NCBI GenBank assembly: GCA_014879845.1
Contig: JACSRI010000189.1
Location: 1-35,503 of the forward strand
Direction of reading: 5' to 3'
Length of the DNA: 35,503 bases
DNA from: Opitutaceae bacterium
Lineage (GTDB): Bacteria > Verrucomicrobiota > Verrucomicrobiia > Opitutales > Opitutaceae
Under the pieces are notes generated by a model. The model was not told where the DNA came from, did not search any database, and was given only the letters and a program-made list of their open reading frames with translations. The position numbers and the translations under genes are program-made. Of the stretch, positions 16,659 through 28,126 are shown one piece after another. How positions within the stretch are numbered: position 1 is the first letter of the stretch; every line of letters begins with the position of its first letter.

Positions 16659-17417
16659 ATGGAAGCCCTTGTTATGCAATCCAAGGCCGTGGCCCCCTCC
16701 ATGGAGAAGGTGAAGAAGATCCTCGTTGTCGATGACGAGGAGGACGTGACGACGCTTGTCGGCTACCATCTCCGGAGTCGTGGGTACCGGGTCGAAACGA
16801 TCAATGACCCAAACCTGATCATGGGGTTGGCGCGGACTTTCCAGCCTGACCTCGTCATCCTGGATGTGATGATGCCCGAGCTCAATGGCATCCAGATCTG
16901 CCGAATGCTCCGTGCGGATCCGCGGTTGAAACGAGTGGCGATCATCTTCCTCAGCGCCAAGACCGAGGAGGGAGACCGGATTCAGGGGTTGGAAGTCGGC
17001 GCCGACGACTATATATGCAAGCCGTTTAGCAACAAGGAATTATTGCTGCGCGTGCAGTCGGTCTTTCGACGCCTGGACGATTCCGGCGATCAGCCCAAGG
17101 GGGTGGTCCTGCAGATCGGCGCGATCACCATGGATGTGGATCACCACCGCGTGGTGGTGCATGGCCAGCCGATCGAACTCACGGCCACCGAGTTCAAGCT
17201 TCTGCGGGTGCTCATGGAGCGAAAGGGCAGAGTCCAGGCACGCGATCACCTGCTTCTCAATGTCTGGAATTACGAAACGGAGATCGAAACCCGCACGGTG
17301 GATACCCACGTCCGTCGGCTGCGGGAAAAGCTCGGCTCCGAGGCTTCGTTGATTGAAACCGTCCGGGGTGTCGGCTACCGCATGGTGGACCGCAAACCGG
17401 AGGTATGCTCACCCTGA
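16659..17417 (+). CDS. OmpR/PhoB-family response regulator
   Basis: A 252-residue two-domain regulator. The receiver domain has the acidic pair D25/D26, phosphoacceptor D69 (LVILDVMMPELNG), S99 and K121 (YICKPFS). The C-terminal winged helix has LTATEFKLLRVLMERKGRV and RTVDTHVRRLREKLG, the OmpR/PhoB DNA-recognition signature. It is phosphorylated by the kinase encoded next, whose start overlaps this gene by 13 nt. PhoB-like identity is by overall resemblance and would imply control of phosphate-starvation genes. No pst or phoU genes are in the window to confirm it. ATG 16659 is chosen; ATG 16701 (MEKVKKILVVDDEE) is an alternative that trims an unstructured leader. Confidence 0.9.
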   Translation: MEALVMQSKAVAPSMEKVKKILVVDDEEDVTTLVGYHLRSRGYRVETINDPNLIMGLARTFQPDLVILDVMMPELNGIQICRMLRADPRLKRVAIIFLSAKTEEGDRIQGLEVGADDYICKPFSNKELLLRVQSVFRRLDDSGDQPKGVVLQIGAITMDVDHHRVVVHGQPIELTATEFKLLRVLMERKGRVQARDHLLLNVWNYETEIETRTVDTHVRRLREKLGSEASLIETVRGVGYRMVDRKPEVCSP

Positions 17418-18736
17418 TCATTATCGGCCTCTCGGTGGCGTTGGTGTGGATCGGCCGCCGCTACTGGTTGCTGCGTCGTGGCGTCGGGCTCCTCGCGGAT
17501 GCCGTCGCGCAGGGGCGTAGTTTCCTTCACGAAGACAACGAGTTGCCGGAGTTGCATCCTGCCTGGCGGCGCCTGGTGAGTGAGTCGGGCAGCCTCGTGC
17601 GCGAGATCGCCCGTCTGAAGGAACAGCGTGCGGGACAGCTGAGCCAGCTCGAGACCACGCTTGGCAGTCTGCGTGAGGGTGTGTTGATCGTGGACCGGGA
17701 CAACTATGTGTTGCTCGCGAACCCGGCGGTGCGCCGGATCTTTCCTGCGGCCAAGAGCGTCGTGGGCCAGCGCCTCGAACTCGTCCTGCACAGCCTCGAT
17801 CTGTTGGGCCTGCTCGAGACGGTTCGCACCAGTGAGGAATCCGCGCAACGGGAGATCGAGTTTCGTGAACATGGACGCACGGTGTGGATCGAGGCCACGG
17901 GAGCTGCTGTCCCCGGAACGACCGAACAATCCGGACCTTGGTGTCTATTCGTTCTGCACGACATCACCCGGTTGAAGGAACTCGAGAATGTGCGTAAGGA
18001 ATTCGTGGCCAACGTCTCACACGAGCTGAAGACGCCCATCACGATGCTGAAGGGGTATGCCGAGACGTTGTGTGATGATGATGGCTCCATGTCGGCGGCT
18101 GACCGGCTGCAGTTTGCACGCACGATTCATCGGCACGCGGAGCGGTTGTCGGCGATCGTGGAGGATCTGCTGACGCTGTCCCGCCTTGAATCCGGCGGCG
18201 CGGTGCTGAACCTGGCCTGGCAGGGCCCGGAGCGCGTCGTCGAGGCGGCGATCGAGGAGTTTCGCGATGCCTTCGCCGCTTCGGGGCACGAGTTGGCCGC
18301 AGTCTGCGAGGCGGCCGGATCCGAATCGCGCATTGATGCGATGCGGCTCGGCCAAGTGTTCACCAATCTTCTGGAGAATGCGCAAAAATACACGCCCGGC
18401 GGGACGCGGGTGGTTGTCGGCGTGCGATCGGTCTCGCGCAGCGCGGAAGTGGAATACTGGGTCTCGGACAACGGTCCAGGCATCCCGCCGGCCGATTTGC
18501 CGCGCATTTTCGAGCGCTTCTATCGAGTGGAGAAGGGCCGTTCGCGCGACAAGGGCGGCACCGGACTGGGCCTGAGCATCGTGAAGCACATCGTCCAGCT
18601 CCATGGAGGACAAGTGACGGCGGAGAGTCGGCTGGGGCAGGGGACGCGAATATCGTTCCGTCTGCCGGCTCGCTCCCCGCTGGTGCCCGAACCGCAACCG
18701 GCGGCGTCGGGCGACCGACTCGCGAACGCCCCGTGA
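17405..18736 (+). CDS. PhoR-type sensor histidine kinase
   Basis: A 443-residue membrane kinase. A single N-terminal hydrophobic segment (residues about 2-17) is followed by a basic stretch (RRYWLLRR). Next come a linker, a PAS-like region (EGVLIVDRDNYVLLANPAVR, from about residue 91) and the HisKA motif FVANVSHELKTPITMLKGY with H206 as phosphoacceptor. The ATPase domain has an N box (NLLENAQKYTP), G1 (DNGPGIP), an F box (FERFYR) and G2 (GGTGLGLSIVKHI). There is no large periplasmic sensor loop, as in PhoR, where the signal comes through the phosphate transporter. It overlaps the regulator gene by 13 nt, and its stop overlaps the GTG start candidate of trmB. Confidence 0.92.
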   Translation: MLTLIIIGLSVALVWIGRRYWLLRRGVGLLADAVAQGRSFLHEDNELPELHPAWRRLVSESGSLVREIARLKEQRAGQLSQLETTLGSLREGVLIVDRDNYVLLANPAVRRIFPAAKSVVGQRLELVLHSLDLLGLLETVRTSEESAQREIEFREHGRTVWIEATGAAVPGTTEQSGPWCLFVLHDITRLKELENVRKEFVANVSHELKTPITMLKGYAETLCDDDGSMSAADRLQFARTIHRHAERLSAIVEDLLTLSRLESGGAVLNLAWQGPERVVEAAIEEFRDAFAASGHELAAVCEAAGSESRIDAMRLGQVFTNLLENAQKYTPGGTRVVVGVRSVSRSAEVEYWVSDNGPGIPPADLPRIFERFYRVEKGRSRDKGGTGLGLSIVKHIVQLHGGQVTAESRLGQGTRISFRLPARSPLVPEPQPAASGDRLANAP

Positions 18737-19458
18737 TCGGGCTTGCGCCCGACTCGGCGGTTCGGCGCACAATCCGACGAGTGAGCTTCGAAACCGGACG
18801 CATTCTGCCTCAGCCCCATCCCGTCGGCCCCGATGACGACGAACCGTTGAGCCCGCGTCGGGCCGCCGTCGAGTCGGCGCGAGCCGAGCGATGTGGCCAA
18901 CTCCGCGTGGATCTGGCTCGGCTTCTGCCGGCAGCGGCGCAGAGCACGAGGCGGATTCTCGAGATCGGCAGTGGACACGGTCATTTCCTGGAGGCGTATG
19001 CGTCGGCGCACCCGACGGACTTCTGCCTTGGCATCGACTACTGCGCCGAGCGTTCGAGGCGGGCAGCGCGCAAGCAGCAGCGGCACGAACACGGCAACCT
19101 TCACTTTCTGCGAGCCGAAGTCTGGGAGTTCCTCGATTCGCTGCCACTGGGTCTGCGGTTTGATCGCGTCTTCATCTTGTTTCCCGATCCGTGGCCGAAG
19201 CGGCGGCATCGCAAGTATCGGTTGGTCTCCGAACGGTTTCTTGATCGCCTGGCCCCATGCGTCGCGCCGGATGCCGCTCTGTACCTTCGCACCGATGCGG
19301 CTGCCTACTTCGCCGAGGCCGAGGAGGTGATCGCCGCGCACGTCGGTTGGCGTCTCGCGCCCGAGGCGCCTTGGCCGTTCGAACAGCCGACGGTCTTTCA
19401 GTCGAAGGCGCGGAGTTTTCAGTCGCTGGTTGCGCTCAGCGTGAACTCAGCCAGATGA
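18733..19458 (+). CDS. trmB: tRNA (guanine-N7-)-methyltransferase
   Basis: A SAM-dependent methyltransferase that makes m7G46 in the variable loop of tRNA. The SAM-binding motif is ILEIGSGHGHFLEAYA. The TrmB signature is FILFPDPWPKRRHRKYRLV, followed by FLDRLAPCVAPDAALYLRTD. The start is uncertain. GTG 18733 overlaps the kinase stop as GTGA, which suggests translational coupling and gives 241 residues. GTG 18781 (reading VSFETGRILPQPHP) gives 225 residues and may be closer to the family N-terminus. The gene is the last of a run of overlapping genes. Its 3' end overlaps the small minus-strand frame at 19436-19573. Confidence 0.92.
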   Translation: MIGLAPDSAVRRTIRRVSFETGRILPQPHPVGPDDDEPLSPRRAAVESARAERCGQLRVDLARLLPAAAQSTRRILEIGSGHGHFLEAYASAHPTDFCLGIDYCAERSRRAARKQQRHEHGNLHFLRAEVWEFLDSLPLGLRFDRVFILFPDPWPKRRHRKYRLVSERFLDRLAPCVAPDAALYLRTDAAAYFAEAEEVIAAHVGWRLAPEAPWPFEQPTVFQSKARSFQSLVALSVNSAR

Positions 19459-19573
19459 CCAGCAGGACCTGCGACGCGACAGCACCAAGCGTCAAAGCCA
19501 ACACGAAGATGGCAAAGAAATCGGTTTTGCGTGGAGCGGCTCCGGATGAACGGTGGGCGGGCGGCGATTGCAC
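19436..19573 (-). CDS. Possible 45-residue single-pass membrane peptide
   Basis: A minus-strand frame from GTG 19573 reads MQSPPAHRSSGAAPRKTDFF followed by AIFVLALTLGAVASQVLLVI and WLSSR. This is a polar, proline-rich head, a basic pair, about 22 hydrophobic residues and a basic end, the layout of a small membrane protein. The frame is closed upstream by a stop near 19597, so GTG is the only start. It overlaps the end of trmB by 23 nt, tail to tail, and would be divergent from the atp operon. There is no Shine-Dalgarno motif and no homologue that I recognise. A competing plus-strand frame (19546-19668) also exists, so this call is weak. Confidence 0.35.
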   Translation of the reverse strand: MQSPPAHRSSGAAPRKTDFFAIFVLALTLGAVASQVLLVIWLSSR

Positions 19574-19716
19574 CTTCGGGTATCGTGACGCAGACTAATA
19601 TTGCGGTGTCGGTTGTCGCCGCCATTCTGATGCGCGGCAGCGAGCGCCTTCGAGAGTTGACGGCGTAAATTCGTTACTGCAACACAGTCTTTTTCTTAGG
19701 ACAAAACCCAGCCGTG

Positions 19717-20613
19717 ATGCGCCTGCCCTCGACCGTCCTCAAAGCGATTTCCGTTTTCGGTGCCGCATTCCTCACGGCCGGGATCCCGAGCGCCGAGGCC
19801 TCGGGTGGGGCCGCCGCGGAAAAGCTCTTCAGCATCGGGCCGCTCCCGGTCACGAACAGCATGGTCACGAGTTGGGTGATCTCGTTGCTGTTGATCATCG
19901 CGATTCGCTGGGCCGTCGGCCGCAAGCCCGCTTTGGTGCCGACGCGGGGCCAGGCCATGGTGGAAGGGATCGTCAGTGGTATCATGGGACTGATCGAGCC
20001 GATCGTGGGCAAGCGCGTGGTCTCCGCGGCGTTTCCGATCCTCGCGAGTTTCTTCATCTTCATCCTCATCCAGAACTGGTCGGGACTGCTGCCGGGCGTC
20101 GGCTCGCTTTATATCCATTCCGAGGAGACCGGGCACTGGGTGCCGCTGATTCGGCCGGGCAACGCCGACATGAACGGCACGCTCGCGCTGACCATCGTGC
20201 ATTTTGTGGCCTGGTTCTTCCTCGTGATGAAGTTTGCCGGCCCGAAGCTCGTGCTCAAGGACTGGTTCGGCAACAAGGCTAACCGCAAGGAAGTGCCGGC
20301 CGCGATCTACTACTTCCTCACGCTGATTTTCCTCTTCGTCGGCGTGATCGAGGTCGTGTCCGTGATGTTCCGCGGTGTCTCGCTCCCGTTCCGACTCTTC
20401 GGCAACGTCTACGGCGGAGAGAGCCTGCTCACGGCCATGACCAATCTCGTGCCGTGGATCGTGCCGATCCCGTTCTACCTCCTCGAACTGCTCGTCGGCT
20501 TCGTCCAGGCGCTCGTCTTCACGCTGCTCGTGAGCGTCTACATCGGCCTGCTGTGTGCGCATGAGGAAGGCCACGACCACGAGCACGGCGAGGAAGGCGA
20601 GCACGCGCACTGA
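19717..20613 (+). CDS. atpB: ATP synthase Fo subunit a
   Basis: A 298-residue membrane subunit forming the proton half-channels against the c ring. The essential arginine is R226 in SLPFRLFGNVYGGE, and the C-terminal FVQALVFTLLVSVYIGL helix is typical. The N-terminus (residues 1-28) is a signal-like hydrophobic segment ending SAEA. The C-terminus carries an unusual histidine- and glutamate-rich tail (HEEGHDHEHGEEGEHAH, residues 282-298), encoded just before the stop. ATG 19717 directly follows an in-frame GTG. It is the first gene of atpBEFHAGDC. No atpI or atpZ gene is visible before it. Confidence 0.96.
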   Translation: MRLPSTVLKAISVFGAAFLTAGIPSAEASGGAAAEKLFSIGPLPVTNSMVTSWVISLLLIIAIRWAVGRKPALVPTRGQAMVEGIVSGIMGLIEPIVGKRVVSAAFPILASFFIFILIQNWSGLLPGVGSLYIHSEETGHWVPLIRPGNADMNGTLALTIVHFVAWFFLVMKFAGPKLVLKDWFGNKANRKEVPAAIYYFLTLIFLFVGVIEVVSVMFRGVSLPFRLFGNVYGGESLLTAMTNLVPWIVPIPFYLLELLVGFVQALVFTLLVSVYIGLLCAHEEGHDHEHGEEGEHAH

Positions 20614-20687
20614 TCCCACTTTGACCACCGGGACCATGCCGAAGATGCGTGGGCGGTGATCGGAAAACACCCAACACCCAACACACC

Positions 20688-20906
20688 ATGATCGAAGTTC
20701 TCGCACAAGCCACCACGGGAGTCACCGGCAGTCTGCACGTCGCGTTCGGCGCCGCCGCCGCCGCCATCGGCGTAGGTATGATCGGCACGAAGGCTGTCGA
20801 AGCCGTCGGCCGCAACCCCGGCGCCTCCGGCAAGGTTCTCGTTCAGTCCATCCTTGGTATGGCGCTGGCCGAGGCCATCGCCTTCTACGTCATCTTCCTC
20901 GCCTGA
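20688..20906 (+). CDS. atpE: ATP synthase Fo subunit c
   Basis: A 72-residue hairpin of two membrane helices that oligomerises into the proton-driven rotor. The polar loop is GRNPGA (residues 41-46). The ion-binding carboxylate is E62 in GMALAEAIAFYVIF. The residue after the glutamate is Ala rather than Ser/Thr, and the Na+ signature of sodium-type c subunits is absent, so H+ coupling is inferred. ATG 20688 (context CACC-ATG) is chosen; the longer frame from 20649 adds an unrelated leader. The spacer to atpF holds a 13-bp tandem repeat. Confidence 0.95.
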   Translation: MIEVLAQATTGVTGSLHVAFGAAAAAIGVGMIGTKAVEAVGRNPGASGKVLVQSILGMALAEAIAFYVIFLA

Positions 20907-20927
20907 GTTTCCGGTTTTGAAACCACG

Positions 20928-20954
20928 CGCCGGCGCACTTCCGCCGGCGCACTT
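20928..20954. repeat. 13-bp tandem repeat between atpE and atpF
   Basis: CGCCGGCGCACTT occurs at 20928-20940 and again at 20942-20954, a 14-nt period. Each copy contains the palindrome CGCCGGCG. It lies in the 59-nt spacer just before the atpF ATG at 20966. It may be a slippage duplication. Confidence 0.8.
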
Positions 20955-20965
20955 CTCTTTTCACC

Positions 20966-21520
20966 ATGATCGACGTGCTCCTTCCTCTCGCCGCCGCTGT
21001 TGAAGGGCAGAGCCCCATCACCGAGCTCCTGCACCGCTTTGGCATCGATCTGCCCTACCTGCTTTCGCAGATCGTCAGCTTCGGAGTCGTCGCATTCCTC
21101 CTCTACCGGTTCGCGTTCAAACCCGTCCTCGCGACGATGGATGACCGCAACGCCAAGATCGCCGAGGGCCTGAAGCACGCGGAAGAGATGAAGGCCAAGC
21201 TCGCCGATGCCGAGAAGCAGCACGCCGAGGCGATCAAGAAGGCCGCGCTCGAGGCCCAGAAGATCATCGACGAGGCGCGCACCAGCGCGAAGACGCTCCT
21301 CGATCGCGAGACCGCCCAGGCCACCGAAAAGACCCAGCAGATGCTCGCCAAGGCCGAGCAGGCCATCGAGCTTGAGCGCAAGAAGATGCTCGCCGATGTG
21401 CGCGATGAGATCTCGCGCCTGGTCGCGCTCACCGCGCAACGTGTCCTGTCGCGGGAGCTCGGTGCCGACGAGCGCAAGCGCTACACCGAGTCGGCCGCCC
21501 GCGAGTTGACGCAGGTCTGA
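20966..21520 (+). CDS. atpF: ATP synthase Fo subunit b
   Basis: A 184-residue peripheral-stalk subunit. One membrane helix lies at about residues 29-50 (LPYLLSQIVSFGVVAFLLYR), followed by FKPVLATMDDRNAKIAEGLK, the usual junction. A long alanine-, lysine- and glutamate-rich coiled coil then runs nearly to the C-terminus and contacts the delta subunit and F1. Only one b gene is present in the operon, with no b' paralogue. ATG 20966 is 11 nt after the tandem repeat. Confidence 0.94.
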   Translation: MIDVLLPLAAAVEGQSPITELLHRFGIDLPYLLSQIVSFGVVAFLLYRFAFKPVLATMDDRNAKIAEGLKHAEEMKAKLADAEKQHAEAIKKAALEAQKIIDEARTSAKTLLDRETAQATEKTQQMLAKAEQAIELERKKMLADVRDEISRLVALTAQRVLSRELGADERKRYTESAARELTQV

Positions 21521-21539
21521 TCGCTCGCCCCACGCCACG

Positions 21540-21932
21540 ATGTCGAGCGCACGCAAATCCGCCGAACTCGCCCGCCAGCTCTTCGCCCTCACGCTGGACC
21601 AGGGCCGCCTCGCGCCCGAGCGCGTCGCCGCCGTCCTGCAGTGGGTCGAGAAGCACCGCCCGGACAACGCCTCCGCCGTCCTGCGCGCCCTCAAGCGCCT
21701 GGTCGAGGCCGAGGTGGCCCGCTCGCAGGCCGTGATCGAGTACGCCGGCGAGGTCTCGCCCGCCGTGTTCGCCGAGGTGACCGCGACGTTGTCCCGGCAC
21801 TACGGCCGGCCGCTCGAATCCGTTCCAGTCGCGCGCCCCGAGCTCATCGCCGGCCTGCGCGTGCGCGTCGGCTGCGACATCTATGAGAACACCGTGGTGA
21901 GCCAGCTCGCCGCGCTGAAACCCGTTTCCTGA
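21540..21932 (+). CDS. atpH: ATP synthase F1 subunit delta (short form)
   Basis: A 130-residue protein in the position of subunit delta, which links the b stalk to the top of F1. The C-terminal region (RPELIAGLRVRVGCDIYENT then VVSQLAALK) matches the delta family ending. The N-terminal helical domain is short. Typical delta subunits are about 175-180 residues, so roughly 45-50 residues are missing from the N-terminal bundle. ATG 21540 is 19 nt after the atpF stop, so no longer form can start upstream without overlapping atpF. The frame is intact, so this looks like a lineage-specific short form rather than a broken gene. Confidence 0.87.
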   Translation: MSSARKSAELARQLFALTLDQGRLAPERVAAVLQWVEKHRPDNASAVLRALKRLVEAEVARSQAVIEYAGEVSPAVFAEVTATLSRHYGRPLESVPVARPELIAGLRVRVGCDIYENTVVSQLAALKPVS

Positions 21933-21974
21933 GACAACTTTCCGCCCCGCAACCTTTCCCTCCGCGACCCATCC

Positions 21975-23501
<1,527 letters not shown>

Positions 23502-23540
23502 TTCGGGCCGAGACCTCCCCACCTTTGATCGCCTCCTGAC

Positions 23541-25954
<2,414 letters not shown>

Positions 25955-25992
25955 GCGGCCGGGCTCCCTGAGTTCGCTAACGAGTTCACATT

Positions 25993-26400
25993 ATGGCGTT
26001 GACCCTCGAAATCGTCACCCCTGAGGCCAAGGTCTTTTCCGCGGCCATCGATACGGTCGTGATCCCGACGGTCGACGGCGAGATCGGCGTCCTGCCCGGA
26101 CACATTCCGCTGCTCACGCAGGTGTCGAGCGGCCAGCTCGTCGTCACGCGCGAGGGCAAGACCGAGGCCCTGATCGTCGGGGACGGGTTTGCCCAGGTGC
26201 AGGGCGATGTGGTCTCGGTGCTGACCGAGCACGCGCTGGAGGAGGCTAAGATCGACGAGAACGCGATCGAGACCGCCATGCAGCGAGCCCAGGAGTCGCT
26301 CAAGACCGGCGGGTCCGATATGGATCCGGCGGAAATCGAGCGCCTCGAAAGTGTGGTCCGCTTCTCGGTCGCGGCGCTGACCGTGCGCAAGAAGCGTTGA
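25993..26400 (+). CDS. atpC: ATP synthase F1 subunit epsilon
   Basis: A 135-residue subunit that couples the shaft to the c ring and can inhibit ATP hydrolysis. The beta-sandwich N-terminal domain shows ALTLEIVTPEAKVFSAAIDT, VDGEIGVLPGHIPLLTQVSS and VGDGFAQVQGDVVSVLTEHA. A helical C-terminal domain follows, ending AALTVRKKR. It is the last gene of the operon and is followed by the terminator at 26404-26446. Confidence 0.96.
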   Translation: MALTLEIVTPEAKVFSAAIDTVVIPTVDGEIGVLPGHIPLLTQVSSGQLVVTREGKTEALIVGDGFAQVQGDVVSVLTEHALEEAKIDENAIETAMQRAQESLKTGGSDMDPAEIERLESVVRFSVAALTVRKKR

Positions 26401-26403
26401 CCG

Positions 26404-26446
26404 AGACGCCGCGGACGCGGCGTTTACGGGCCTTCCGTGGTTTTTT
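26404..26446 (+). terminator. Terminator of the atp operon
   Basis: A 9-bp stem, AGACGCCGC (26404-26412) with GCGGCGTTT (26417-26425) and a GGAC loop, is followed at once by a second short stem, ACGG/CCGT (26426-26438), then GG and six T (26441-26446). It lies 4 nt after the atpC stop. The double hairpin before one T-run marks the end of the atpBEFHAGDC transcript. Confidence 0.8.
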
Positions 26447-26561
26447 GACGGAGCCGATCAGGGCGATTCTCCGGGGCGGCTCTCGATCGTTCGCTTGAGG
26501 GTGCCGGGGTGGTGCCCATCGTCGTGGACGCGGCGGCGCGCGTGCCGCCAACCCGACTGCC

Positions 26562-27101
26562 ATGTCCGACGAAATCGCCAGCGTGGAAGCCGCGCGGATC
26601 GAGAGCCGGCAGATGCCGATCTTCGTCCGTGACCTGCGTTCGTTGGCGGCCGAGATCGGTCTGGATTGGCAGCGGGCCCGCGGGCTCTGGTCGGCCGGGA
26701 TCTTGAGCTTCGATCCGGACGCGGTCGTTGCCGGCGACGAATCGTGCCAGGCGGAGTTCCGCTTTCTCGGGCATCTTGCCGGGCTGGGATTGCCGGACGA
26801 CGCAGTCGCGCTGTTGTTGCGCGGGTTGCGCAAGCCCTACGCCTACGATCTCGGGCGGATCTATTTCGACTGGCCGGCGAGGTGTTGGCGGCTTCGGCCT
26901 GACGGCGAAGACCCCGAGGCGTTGTTCTTCGCGATGCTCGCGCGTCTCGAATCCGGCCGGGAGAGCCGCGTGCTCCTGGAGATCCGCGAACTGGCCGAGA
27001 GTGCGCTCGATCTGGCGCGCGGCCGCACGACGTTGTTCGGCCACGAGGGGGCACGGCGACCCGGCGCGCCCGCGCGGCCGACGGACTCGCGCGGACCCTG
27101 A
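26562..27101 (+). CDS. Unknown protein with possible N-terminal HTH
   Basis: A 179-residue protein that I do not recognise. The N-terminal part (MPIFVRDLRSLAAEIGLDWQ, then RARGLWSAGILSFDPD) could fold as a MerR-like helix-turn-helix, in which a short helix pair precedes an 'AGILS'-type turn. The middle is a compact region (FLGHLAGLGLPDDAVALLLR, KPYAYDLGRIYFDWPARCW) and the C-terminus becomes basic and proline-rich. No catalytic or metal motif is visible. It lies between the atp terminator and the SMP-30 gene, 49 nt before the latter, and may be co-transcribed with it. Confidence 0.6.
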   Translation: MSDEIASVEAARIESRQMPIFVRDLRSLAAEIGLDWQRARGLWSAGILSFDPDAVVAGDESCQAEFRFLGHLAGLGLPDDAVALLLRGLRKPYAYDLGRIYFDWPARCWRLRPDGEDPEALFFAMLARLESGRESRVLLEIRELAESALDLARGRTTLFGHEGARRPGAPARPTDSRGP

Positions 27102-27150
27102 GCGCGCGCGCGGGATTGCGTGTCTCAGCCATTCGACTACACCGACCCCG

Positions 27151-27999
27151 ATGCACGCTGAACTAGCCCTCGATGCCCGCGCCTCGCTCGGAGAAGCCGC
27201 CCTCTGGCACGACGGCCGGTTGCTCTGGGTCGACATCGATGCCGGCACGGTCAACCGCTTCGATCCGACTCGCGGGACCCCTGAGTCCTGGTCGCTGGGG
27301 CAGATGGTCGGCACGGTCGTGCCGCGTGCCTGCGGGGGATTCATTGTCGGTGCGCAGCGGGGAGTGGGAGTGTTCGACCCGCTCACGGCGCAGTTCAAGA
27401 TCCTCGCCGACCCGGCGGGGGGCCGGCCGGAGATGCGCTGCAACGACGGCAAATGCGATCCGCGCGGGCGACTCTTCGTCGGCACGATCGGGATCCGAAA
27501 GCCGCGGCCGCCCGGCGCGCTCTATCGCGTGGATCCCGACTTGCGCGTGACCTGCGTGGTCGAGGGTACGGGTACGGCCAACGGCCTGGCCTGGAGCCTC
27601 GACCGGCGCACGATGTATTTCATCGATACCCCGACGCGGGCGGTGAGTGCGTTCGACTACGACGAGGCGACCGGCCGGATCTCCGGCCGGCGCGAGGTCG
27701 TGCGATTCGGCGACGACGAACCGGGCCGACCCGATGGCATGACCGTCGACGAGGCGGGCCGACTCTGGGTCGCGCTCTACGAGGGTGGGGCGGTCGTGTG
27801 TTGCGATCCGGCGACGGGTGCGATCGTCGAGCGCATCCAGGTCCCGGCATCGCGCACGACCTCCTGTGCCTTTGGCGGGGCGGACCTCGGAGACCTCTTT
27901 GTCACCACGGGGCTTCATCCCGACGAACCCGGTTCCGGCGGCCTATTCGTCGCGCGGCCCGGAGTGCGCGGAGTTCCGGCGTTTGCTTTTGCCGGGTAG
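27151..27999 (+). CDS. SMP-30/gluconolactonase family lactonase
   Basis: A 282-residue six-bladed beta-propeller of the SMP-30/gluconolactonase/LRE family. The metal-binding glutamate is in ASLGEAALWH (E15). The asparagine motif is NDGKCDPRGRLFVGT, another family motif is TANGLAWSLDRRTMYFIDTP, and the catalytic aspartate motif is RPDGMTVDEAGRLWVALYEG. Members hydrolyse sugar lactones using Ca2+ or Zn2+. No signal peptide is seen, so it is cytoplasmic. The exact sugar is unknown. ATG 27151 is chosen because homology begins within 15 residues. The longer frame upstream is a shadow over the previous gene. Confidence 0.85.
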   Translation: MHAELALDARASLGEAALWHDGRLLWVDIDAGTVNRFDPTRGTPESWSLGQMVGTVVPRACGGFIVGAQRGVGVFDPLTAQFKILADPAGGRPEMRCNDGKCDPRGRLFVGTIGIRKPRPPGALYRVDPDLRVTCVVEGTGTANGLAWSLDRRTMYFIDTPTRAVSAFDYDEATGRISGRREVVRFGDDEPGRPDGMTVDEAGRLWVALYEGGAVVCCDPATGAIVERIQVPASRTTSCAFGGADLGDLFVTTGLHPDEPGSGGLFVARPGVRGVPAFAFAG

Positions 28000-28078
28000 A
28001 ACCAGCCGGCGGCCTGGGCGATCGCCGCGGTTGGTTCAGTTGTAAAAACCCGCTTTGTCTAGAGACGATTACCTAAAG

Positions 28079-28112
28079 GTGCTGGGGCTGAGTCCGATAG
28101 CACGGGGGAGCC
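28079..28112 (+). promoter_or_regulatory. Possible H-type pseudoknot in the leader of the first prepilin gene
   Basis: GTGCT (28079-28083) pairs with AGCAC (28099-28103), while GGCT in its loop (28086-28089) can pair with AGCC (28109-28112) downstream, the interlocked order of an H-type pseudoknot. GGG (28104-28106) can also pair with CCC (28118-28120). The element ends 14 nt before the ATG at 28127, where it could affect ribosome access. It does not match a riboswitch consensus I know. Confidence 0.3.
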
Positions 28113-28126
28113 AATATCCCTTTGTT

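Noticed and set aside
19546-19668. 40-residue plus-strand frame before atpB (MNGGRAAIAPSGIVTQTNIA and 20 more)
   Set aside because: It has GGAG at 9 nt upstream but weak protein character and no recognisable family. It competes with the minus-strand peptide, and I found the latter more protein-like. Not excluded.
19657-19685. TTGACG as a -35 element for the atp operon
   Set aside because: No acceptable -10 hexamer lies 16-18 nt downstream.
28055-28126. Longer prepilin reading from TTG 28055
   Set aside because: It would add 24 residues before the leader and place the candidate pseudoknot inside the coding region. ATG 28127 gives a normal prepilin leader.
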